This document shows positions 55,229 to 64,000 of a DNA stretch of 64,000 nt, piece by piece. Below the pieces are notes generated by a model, which worked only from the letters and a program-made list of their open reading frames with translations, ran no database searches and had not been told where the DNA came from. The position numbers and the translations under genes were made by a program. Source of the DNA: Pilaira anomala (lineage: Eukaryota; Mucoromycota; Mucoromycetes; Mucorales; Mucoraceae); assembly GCA_025716855.1 (NCBI GenBank), contig JAIXMQ010000003.1:542001-606000 (forward strand), read 5' to 3'. Within the stretch, counting starts at the first letter, position 1. Each line of letters starts with the position of its first letter.

Positions 55229-57277
55229 TCAACCAGAGCATAAAAAAAAATTGTCATGCATGTTTTCTTTCTTTACCATATTTCTCATTCCATCAATGTT
55301 CATTATAAAAGAATCACTTTCTACTTTATTTGCTAAGAAATCGGGTGGCATCATCGGAAAACGAATACTTTGTAATATGTTTGCAAGATCTAATTGAAGA
55401 TCATGCGGGTCTACTGGATCTATAACTCTATTGGTCAAATGGGTTACACCTTTAGTCTCTTCTTCTACCTCCTTCTTTATCTCTATGAACGGACTCTTTT
55501 GCTCTTCCTCATCCTCATCATCTTCATCATGTTCCGCTACAGCTAAAGAAATAGCAAGGGGTTCTACGTCTACAACGGATGCAAGTAATTGTGTTCTTGT
55601 CATTGAAAGATTTTTCCCTTCTTCCTCCTTTTCCTTTTGAACTTCTTCTATCAATGTAATATTTTCCTCTCTTTGCTTTGCCCAAACTAAGACTGCTTTA
55701 TAGAGCTCAGTTTCTTCTGGCAAATCTCCTACTTCTATATCTAGAGCCATTTTGATCACCCTTGGCTTTGCATACAGCCAAGATGGATGCGTTATTAGAG
55801 TTTTCATTTCTACACTAGCAAATGAAGTACATGTGTTGATTGTCTTTTCACATCCATACGTATCTAGTAAATATTAGATTCTATAAAAAAATCCCGTGCA
55901 TTTTTTTTCTTATAAAAACAACATACCTGCACACTCCCATACATCCCATATGTTATCCTCACTTAACTCTTGCCTTAAATACCGAAGAGACTCTTCCCGT
56001 ATATTGTTAATTTGAAAACGATCTGATGCCTTCAACATTTCGTAAGCATCATCTACACCATCAATATCAATTTTAAACGTATAGCAGTATTTCAGTAATC
56101 GATAAAATGTATCATGTTTGACATCACTAATGGTAATTTCGTTCTGAAGTGATTCTTTCATTCCGTTAGTAAATATAATTCTAAACCATGGTGATATGGC
56201 TGACAAAATATTTTTATGGCTATGAAAGATACGAATATTTTCACAATCATCGTCATTTTCATGATCTTCCTCTTCCTTTGCGTTACTGTTACTATCTTCT
56301 TCGATCACTTTAAAGGAAATATCAGAAAACTCTTTCGAATCAATATATCTGGAAAAGGGTGATGCAGTAACGATATCTGTAGATGTTGCAGCAGTCATGT
56401 TATTTACCTCCGATTTAAGAATAGTAATATTGACTGACAAGGAGACTTGATCTCGACTCAGGAAAGGAATAATGCTACTCAGTGTACCTAGCGAATCTTC
56501 TCCCCATCGTGTATTCTCTATGAATAATTTTTTCTTTAGCAGATAAGAATTAATTTATTTTTTGTTTTTTATTTTTTATATACTTTCTGTAAACCAAACA
56601 GGTTGTAATCCTAAAATAATATTTTGTAAATATATAGCTAACATAAAATTTTGTTACTGAAAATTACTTTTTCCAACACCAAAATCATTATAATAACTTG
56701 AAGGGTTAGTGTTGTTTATCTTGAGGGCCAATTGAACATTTTTTCTTATCCCCCTTAAAGACCCTGGGGATGTCTCATGTATTTGTACGTATATTGAAAG
56801 CATCTATGATGAGTTGTTTAGTATGAAAAAAGATTCAAGTATACATCTACATAAATAATTTTTATTTACCTCTGGAGTTTTAGATTTGCCTTTAAAAAGC
56901 TAAATAAGAATAAAGTATTATATACCAATACGGGATACATTTATAAAATAAAAAACATTATTCTTACTTTGATAGACCTACATATATATATATATATATA
57001 TATATTTTGTTTATTAACTACAACAACAAAACGAAAAAAAGGGGGGGGGGGGAGTTTGCAGGTGTAGTAAAAATTTACCATTTTAAATCATCGAACAATA
57101 AAGGTGGACTACTGTATTCTACACCTAACCGAAGTTGAGACCATTGTGGTACACGCCAATGACAAGTATGTGAACTTTTGATGTGTCCAACTATAGAGTT
57201 AAAAAAATATTCATAATTTTTAGTACGTTTTTTTTTTACAGAAAGAATTATAATTATCTCACTTTACCTTCGTTCAT
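55229..57277 (-). CDS. MATH-BTB-BACK protein
   Basis: Predicted cullin-3 type adaptor: the MATH domain binds substrate and BTB-BACK binds CUL3. The start MNEVGHIKSSHTCHWRVPQW (57,275-57,277) splices on from ATGAACGAAG/GTAAAG. MATH: FDDLKW then a 10-nt exon (56,968-56,977) giving SIK, then LFKGKSKTPE, MLSIYVQIHETSPGS, KNTRWGEDSLGTLSSIIPFL and SVNITILK. BTB: FSDISFKVIEEDSN, an acidic insert, FHSHKNILSAISPWFRIIF, NEITISDVKHDTFYRLLKY. BACK and tail: LYKAVLVWAKQREEN, an acidic stretch (EHDEDDEDEEEQ), LANILQSIRFPMMPPDFLAN. Six or seven exons. I infer the CUL3 role from domain order only. Confidence 0.78.
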
Positions 57278-58324
57278 TTATAAGTATAAAATAAAAAAAG
57301 GGGAAGAAAGAGAGAAAAAAATAAGTCTAAATATTCTATTTCACTTTTACTGCTTGTTGACTTCGTTGCATACATATTTATTTTGCTTGTTTACTACAGT
57401 CACACGTAACTAACTTGTTTTCGGACAAAATTAGAATTATAACAAAAAAAACAAGTCTTTAGTTTGTCTATTACTATAGCTGTAACTGTTTCTAATACTC
57501 TTTCACTTGCTAGAGAACAATAATAAAATATACGTTGTATTTTTAAAAGTAAATTTTAGAATAATACGTTATTTCCATAGACCTACCTTATGGTCATCTC
57601 TTTATTTACCCTTATAAAACGGAGTAACCTTTAATAATTTATCAATTTTTTATGGTGTTATATAATCTATAGAAGGCTTAGTACATTTATGAATAGCTTT
57701 GAATTAATCCTATGATATTTTTTGATATTAAGATCACTTAAATGAGTTGATACTTGTATGATAATATACATGTACTTACTTAATAAGAAATTATCAAGAT
57801 CCAATAGCCCCGAGAATTCAATATACGGGGAGTAAGTTAGTTTTAGCTCATGTGGGTGGTAAAAACTTAACTGGAATTTATCAAGGTTAGGCGTGTCATA
57901 TCACCATTAAATAGATAAAAAAAAAAAATCCAGGAAAACTTGCCTATCAATGAGAAGAAAATAATACATAAGTTCCGAATGCAGAAAATATAATATCTTC
58001 AAAAATAAGGTTTGTGATAATGACAGATAGACAAAATATGCCTCATTGTTTATAAAGGAAAACGATAGTTAACCTTAATTTAATGCTTTTATGTTTTCAT
58101 GTTTATGTATAAATTTATATTAAATGGTAATCAACGCGTGTACAAACACTTTCTGATAGAATTGTCAATAATATTATGTAATAAAATATGACTGTTGAAT
58201 TAAAATATGATGGTCGTTTTTTTTTTTAGCTTTATTCTGTTTAAATATGTACAAATGATGAAAGCAAAATCAGTCAAAAAAAATTTATGAGTATAATTAG
58301 TTAAAGAGGGAAAAGATGAAGAAA
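57278..58324. other. Gene-free spacer
   Basis: About 1 kb of AT-rich DNA upstream of the MATH-BTB gene and downstream of the arrestin-like gene. Nothing recognised. Confidence 0.5.
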
Positions 58325-59604
58325 TTAATTAGTTGCAACGGGAGGAGGAGGAGGAAGAGTGCTGGAAGAAGATTCTTCATATCTTGGTGTGTATTCAGGT
58401 AAATCCAAGTCAACTCCGACCGCATCGTCTCCTCCTCCACCAGTAGGGATAACTGTTGGAACTTGTGTATTACTTTCTGTTAATAGAGCATTATTTTCTG
58501 AGACAAGAGATTGAACAGTATCTGATATAAAAGGTGGAAAGTCTGTTATAATAATTGGGAACTCCATCGTGATGGGCTTTAAAACAAGATTAGGAATTTT
58601 GTTGAAATGAACCATTAGTTTACACCTGTGAGAGATCTCTAAAAAAGGATCAAACTGATGAGTATGGATTGATTTGACTGCAGGGTTTTTACTGAGTGGC
58701 ATTGGAACTCTTATAAAATGAGTTTCAGATCCATTGGAAAATGATGGGAAATGGTATGTAGCAGCTGGGAACCGTGTGATAATAGGTGGTAAACTTTGAA
58801 CACCTTGTTTTGTACAAAATCTATGTATATAAAAAAATAAAAAATTAAGTAAGTGTATAAACGGATATATAATAATTTATCTTACCTATACGATTCAAGT
58901 TCCTCAATGGCAAACTCAATTCGATCTACTTCTACTCTTTCTTTTTCTACGCTACAACGAAAAGCGATCACAACTTCACCCGATTCAATAGCAGTAGCTT
59001 TTGGGAGTTCAGCAGACCACTCGAACCATTCTTTCACACCCGAATAATCTATACTAGGTATCATAGCACTTGGGCTTGGTAAATAATGTCTGTTGATTAT
59101 TACAGTTTCATGAGTTCTATACTTTTTAAAAAAAGTACCGGCAGAAAAATTAGCAACCAAAGTATATTCTACAAAGGAATGTCTAGTTTTACAACTGGCA
59201 GGTAAATGAGAAGGTAAATGAAGTCCAAAATCGATTGATTCTTCACCGGAAAATATAAGTTCCTTTTCTATTTCACAAATAGGAACGACAGTATGTATTC
59301 TGGTAGTTGCATTCGCTATGATAGGATCTTCAAAGTCATCAGCAGTTTCTCGTGGGAATACAGAACGAGGTGCCTCAATATCTATCCCTGCCTTTCCCAA
59401 GAGTTGAAGTGTTACTCTATTCCACTTTATTTTTCTATCCTGAAAAACTACTGTTCCCATCAGCTTTGTTCTAATATGTGACATAGGATTATCGCGAGCT
59501 GCTGGGCCAATAAAATAAACTGGTGCATCGCTTACTTTAAGAATCACTGGTAAATGTTTCATAGCAGAAGCATCATTTGTTAAAGAGCTGGTAAATCGTT
59601 TCAT
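58325..59604 (-). CDS. Arrestin-domain protein with LPxY motif
   Basis: Two exons, intron about 58,822-58,885. The start MKRFTSSLTNDASAMKHLPV is at 59,604. The N-terminal arrestin fold shows VYFIGPAARDNPMSHIRTKL, GTVVFQDRKIKWNRVTLQLL, FSGEESIDFGLHLPSHLPAS and SFVEYTLVANFSAG. The C-terminal fold follows after YHFPSFSNGSETHFIRVPMP, with LEISHRCKLMVHFN. The tail DLDLPEYTPRYEESS contains LPEY, a [PL]PxY motif of the kind bound by WW domains of Rsp5/Nedd4 ligases, followed by a Pro run. Fungal proteins of this build bring Rsp5 to plasma-membrane transporters for endocytosis. Role inferred from family and motif; substrate unknown. Confidence 0.82.
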
Positions 59605-59656
59605 TTTTTTTTTTTTTACTTATTTAGAAATTAAAAATTAAATAAGTAATAAATGA

Positions 59657-59688
<32 letters not shown>

Positions 59689-59961
59689 AAACCAATTATT
59701 TGATTTTAATGGGGGGTTTTTTTTTCTTGTGTGACAATAATCATAATCCCTTTTTTTAAAAACAATCATAGGTTAATAAATAAAAAACAGGTTTTTTTTA
59801 TTATGAAAAGTATAGATATTATCCAAGCAAGTCGAGTTGAGAGGACTTGCTTTGAGAAAAGAAGGGAATAATATAGATGAAATGGTATGTTGAATGCAAT
59901 AAAGAAAAAAGTGGATCAAAATATAGTACAAAGTGAAATATATATAAAAAATGTCTTTAAA
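59605..59961. other. Spacer between arrestin-like start and SER3 stop
   Basis: 357 bp with an (AG)n run (about 59,656-59,680) and T/A runs. It must hold the arrestin-like promoter. No gene. Confidence 0.5.
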
Positions 59962-61477
59962 TTAATAAAGAACACGCGTTTGGATATTAGCACGGGTGGC
60001 GAAAATGGCATTATAGAGACTCTTAATATCCGTAACATCTGCAATATCGGCCATAACATATGCAATATCACCCTTGGAATCAGAATATTGTGTTTCAACG
60101 TTATGGTCAGCGAAAATCTCATTAATTTCCTTCAAAAAATAAAAATAATTTTAGCATGCTTGATTAATCTGTACATCAGACTCCCTCTTGCTTACCCTAA
60201 GTACACCAGGGATATTTTGATGAGTGTAAAGTACACGAACAGTATTCTTGTCATCTTCACGAATAGCACGAATATCAATTTCAGGGAAATTTACAGCGTT
60301 AAGAGAAGTACCTTCATTAATATACTTGGTTAAAGATTGAGAGACTTCGAGACCAATCATACGTTGAGCTTCTTCAGTAGAGCCACCAATATGAGGTGTC
60401 AAAATTAAGTTGGGACAAGCCAATAATTCGGGATAATAATCAAAGTTAGGACCATTGGCAGCGGGTTCTTTTGGGAAAACATCAATAGCGGCACCGGCAA
60501 GATGTCCAGACTTAAGACCCTTGGTGAGAGCGGAAATTTGAACAACGGTTCCACGAGCATTATTAAGTAAATAAGCGCCCTTTTTCATTTGTTGAATTTC
60601 ATGGTCGCCAATCATATTCTTTGTATCTTCGGTTTCAGGAACGTGTAAGGAAACATAATCCGAAATAGCTAAAAGTTCATCAAGAGACTCAAGGGGTTTG
60701 GCTTGACCAAGAGGCATAATTTGAATCACATCATAAAAGTAAACAGTCATACCCATTGCTTCAGCTAAAACTGATAATTGTGCACCAATATGACCATAAC
60801 CAACAATACCCAACACCTTGCCACGAATTTCATAACAAGCCTTTGAGACCTTATTCCAAACTCCATTGTGCATTTCATTATTACGATCACCTAACTGACG
60901 AGCAAGCATAATAATTTCACCAATTACAAGTTCTGCAACTGAACGTGAGTTACTGAAAGGAGAGTTAAAAACTGCAACACCTTGTTTAGCAGCTGCTTGA
61001 AGATCAACTTGGTTTGTACCAATACAGAAACATCCAACAGCTAATAAATTCTTGGCTTCTTTTAAGACTGCCTTGCTAAGTTTTGTTTTAGAGCGAATAC
61101 CGATAACATGAACATCACGAATCTTTTGAATTAATTCTTCACCAACAAGTGCTTTATTATAAGTTTCAACCTAAAGAGTTACAAAAGAAAAAAAAAAGTA
61201 TTAGATATTTATTATAATACATCACAAGTGACGTGTGGTTCTTTTTTACCTGATAACCTTGTTTCTTGAAGGCTTTGACTGCAGTTTCGTTGACATTTTC
61301 TAATAATAAGATTTTAACTTCACTGGTATTAAAAGGGCGGAGAACTTTGATTTTAGGTTGACAGAAAGAGCCAGAGCGAGTACGTTTTGTTTCTTCAGGA
61401 CCTTTTGTACCGTTAGTGGTATTAGAAGAAGGTGGTTGAAGAGTTTTGTTAATAGTGTTTTTTTCTGCGTTGACCAT
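59962..61477 (-). CDS. SER3: D-3-phosphoglycerate dehydrogenase
   Basis: First step of serine synthesis: 3-phosphoglycerate to 3-phosphohydroxypyruvate with NAD. The start MVNAEKNTINKTLQPPSSN (61,477) gives the fungal N-terminal extension (KIKVLRPFNTSEVKILLLEN). The catalytic domain continues after an intron (about 61,171-61,249) with VETYNKALVGEELIQKIR and VHVIGIRSKTKL. The NAD-binding fold is KVLGIVGYGHIGAQLSVLAE, with YFYDV and the catalytic Arg in LLNNARGTVV, Glu in DVFPKEPA and His in LTPHIGGSTEEAQ. After a last intron (about 60,135-60,195) the C-terminal ACT domain (EINEIFADHNVETQYSD) ends ANIQTRVLY at 59,962. ACT binding of serine is the usual feedback control. About 460 residues, normal. 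Confidence 0.96.
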
Positions 61478-64000
61478 TTTTTTTTTAAAAAAAATTTTTT
61501 TTTTATTAAAAGAAAGAGAGAAAAAGTATGTATGACAGAAATAATTCTAAGAAAAAGTTTTCAGTTATTTATATATGAATTTTGCTTTGGGTTGCAGTTA
61601 AACATTCTCCGGCTTTTGTTTTTTTTTTTTTTGTAAAAAGGTGTCCACTTTGGGTCTCAGATTAGATCAAATCTGATGATCTTTGCGCGATATCTCCTTG
61701 AATGCTTAACTTTTTACAGATTCCTGCTTTTCAAATATGTCGTGCTGCTGACTCACTCTGATAAGATAAAAGAGTGATTATCTAGTGTATGATGATAGAT
61801 TATACATAAATATTTACCATCTTTTTATTATATTATGAAATTTTAAGCCAGTCATAAAGTCTTGCTTTTTGTTTTTACGGGTCCCTTATTGTTTTTTTTT
61901 ATTTTTACAGAATATGTAAGATAATGTACATCAAAAAGAACAAGCTGGATTAGATGACACTAATTTTATACAGCTTATGACTCTTTGTCGTTAACATGGT
62001 GTTACTTGGATAAGAAAAAGAAAAACAATCATCACTATTGGTGGTTTTCATCTCTATGGTAACAAAAATGTTCCGTCTTTTTAATGTAAGTATTTTGTAA
62101 TCGAAATTAATAATGACTTGTAACTGAAAAATCATTGAATTATGAATTGTTTATACATCAAAATGTTTAATTCTCTCTTTTTTTATTGCTTGAAAGTAAC
62201 TGTAATAACTCTTTTATTTTCTTTATCTCTATGCTCAGCCAAATTAGGCACTATAATTTAACCCTAATATTCATATGCTTGAAAATTTTCTCTGGTGACC
62301 TGGGATTTAAATTTGACGAATAACTTTCGAACAAATATAATAAACTTTTTTTTGGGGACACACATGTAAAATCCAAAGCAATTATTAGCGCTTTTTGTTA
62401 TGCATATTGCATAAATAACTAAGCTGTGTATTTAGCTTTGTTTTCTCTCTTTTCCCCTTTTTTTGTTGTCGGATGAATAAATATATATTAATACCTTTTA
62501 ATCAGTTCCCTAAATGATACCATTTCAGATTTGCGCTTTTCTTTTTTTTTAATAAAAAAGTATATATACATATTTATGTTTCCTAGTTAATTTTATTGTT
62601 ATTGTGTACAGCAGTGGCATCAACTGACAGCCCTAAGCAATACATAGAACCCCATTTTTCCGGTGTCAACACTATTATAAATACAATATACTATTCCGGG
62701 ATCCAGAGTCATTCGCTGGATCCTCCTCGCACTGGTTCAGGTGCAATGTTGAACAAAATTGAAGAACTTTTTAGACAATTTTGTAGATATAGCAAAATAT
62801 TTTATAGCTGAGAACTATAAACAACTACTGTCATGTTCTAGACAAAAGGTTTCCGTAAATCTGAGAGTATAATTTGGTATTTTCTCTTTTTAAAAGAAGC
62901 AACATCATTTTATAATAACATTAAGAAGAACACAGTAGTTGCTTTGTTTAATAAACATATAGATGCCATTGCATCTATAAACTTTCTATACACAAGCGAC
63001 TTTTTTTTTATTACCTACTGCTCCCCAAAGATTACATAAGACAACTAAGCGGAACTCTAAGTCGGTTACACCGCAATTAAAACTTATGTAACCCCCAAAT
63101 GATCACAATATTTTACCTGTGTCTAGTATTCAACTAAATTTGATATGCGTTTATGGATGCTTTTAAAAAGAGTTGAAATCAAATAAGCACCCTAGATTTT
63201 AGCACTAAGAAGCGTTGACCAAAAGCTTAATTTTATAAACCGACAACAGCAAGTATTCTTATACTCGGATTTTATTTTATTTTTTTTAAAAAAAAAAGGT
63301 CTGTCAGTGACGCCGACTGTTTAATTTTTATGTCGTTGTTGTGAATCGATTGCTTCTAGATACATAGTATTGTTAGTAAACTTTAAAACCATTCTTGGTA
63401 ACTAGATCCGGGAAGCTTCTTATTGTGTATATAAGTAAATAACATATACACGGTTATGTGTACTTAATAACATCCGAACAAATAACTCAAATAATAATAA
63501 TTTTTCTAAAAACATGCATAGTACAGTGATACCTTACATTACTTTACATAAAAAGAGTTTACATACTTTGAAATTTTGACGTACACTGCATGTAGATTTT
63601 AATTCAAAATAATGAAATATCAACGTGTTTGCAGCATAGCATTCAATGTAATGCATTTTTCATAACAAATCTGGTATCAAATAAGAATGCATTACACCAT
63701 ATCAGTCTTTTTATTCAGAAATAAAACTATGTTTTGGGGTAACACTTTTCGAAATTTTCAGCATTTTATTTCTATATAATAGTAATGATTTTGATTTAAG
63801 GGTTTTTTTTTGGGCCATGAAATAAAGTTTGTGTAAAGTATTTGCTGCAAAAAAAAAAAAAAAAAAAAAAAAAGTTAAATAAGGGAAAAGGATGCATGTC
63901 ATCTTTTTCTAAGAAGTAACTATCTCTTTTCGCTAAAGTGTTTATATCATTTTCCATATAACTATCTTCAAATTTATTCTAACTTAATAGACTCATTTCT
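61478..64000. other. Gene-free terminal region with SER3 promoter
   Basis: The first few hundred bases hold the SER3 promoter, including a near-palindrome at 61,658-61,675. A GC-richer patch (about 62,610-62,760) carries an open frame (62,596-62,811) and an 8-bp stem GGATCCAG/CTGGATCC (62,699-62,723). Near 63,650-63,700, TGTAATGCATT and AATGCATTACA form an inverted pair. A 24-base A tract is at about 63,849-63,873. I see no gene. Confidence 0.45.

Noticed and set aside
62596..62811. ORF in the terminal spacer as a gene
   Set aside because: Short, no recognised family, and lacks support at its 3' end; kept only as a compositional finding.
1..64000. CRISPR arrays, bacterial operons, riboswitches
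   Set aside because: The window is eukaryotic with spliced genes; no regularly spaced direct repeats of that kind were seen.
1..64000. tRNA, 5S rRNA or snRNA genes
   Set aside because: I looked for A/B boxes and cloverleaf-like stems in the spacers by eye and found none convincing; a tRNAscan-SE/Infernal run would be decisive.

Overview
This window is nuclear DNA from an AT-rich fungus, most likely an early-diverging, Mucorales-like (Mucoromycota) species. The protein-coding genes are split by many short introns with GT..AG borders. Introns and spacers carry very long A or T homopolymers. Several conserved proteins (DNAJC11, MEA1, WDR53, USB1) occur in Mucoromycota. The exact genus cannot be read from the sequence.

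Positions 1-32,900 are gene-dense and mostly housekeeping. In order: DNAJC11-like J protein (-, cut by the window start), USB1 U6 snRNA exonuclease (-), MEA1-like protein (+), NHP6-type HMG-box protein (+), methylenetetrahydrofolate reductase (-), SmD2 (-), cytochrome c1 (+), APC1 (-), RPB10 (-), WDR53-like WD40 protein (-), TSR1 (+), a doubtful small spliced gene (-), MRE11 (+), two unknown proteins (-), a small Cys-rich protein (+) and Mediator subunit MED17 (+). Divergent pairs such as WDR53/TSR1 and SmD2/CYT1 share short promoters.

Positions 32,900-41,280 are a graveyard with no intact gene. It holds a decayed GT8 (glycogenin-like) glycosyltransferase, a HARBI1/PIF-Harbinger transposase remnant, a Fanzor/TnpB-type C-terminal remnant and an unidentified coding relic.

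Positions 41,280-61,480 mix ordinary genes with mobile DNA. The genes are a multi-pass membrane protein, ORC6, a small protein with a likely PP1-docking motif, a bZIP factor, an ectonucleotide pyrophosphatase/phosphodiesterase, a MATH-BTB-BACK protein, an arrestin-like protein and 3-phosphoglycerate dehydrogenase. The last 2.5 kb holds no gene I can support.

The most interesting object is a 3.3-kb transposon at 46,603-49,935. It has 132-bp terminal inverted repeats starting CAGTG and flanked by TA. Its gene is not a DDE transposase but a spliced protein with a PD-(D/E)XK-nuclease-like signature (ADV...IEIQ). The repeats carry TTGCG boxes every 20-23 bp. One box is split by a 664-bp nested element with 50-bp inverted repeats and a perfect 9-bp target duplication. 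The gene itself is interrupted by a 173-bp TA-flanked MITE whose removal restores the reading frame. A relative of this MITE lies near 22,937.
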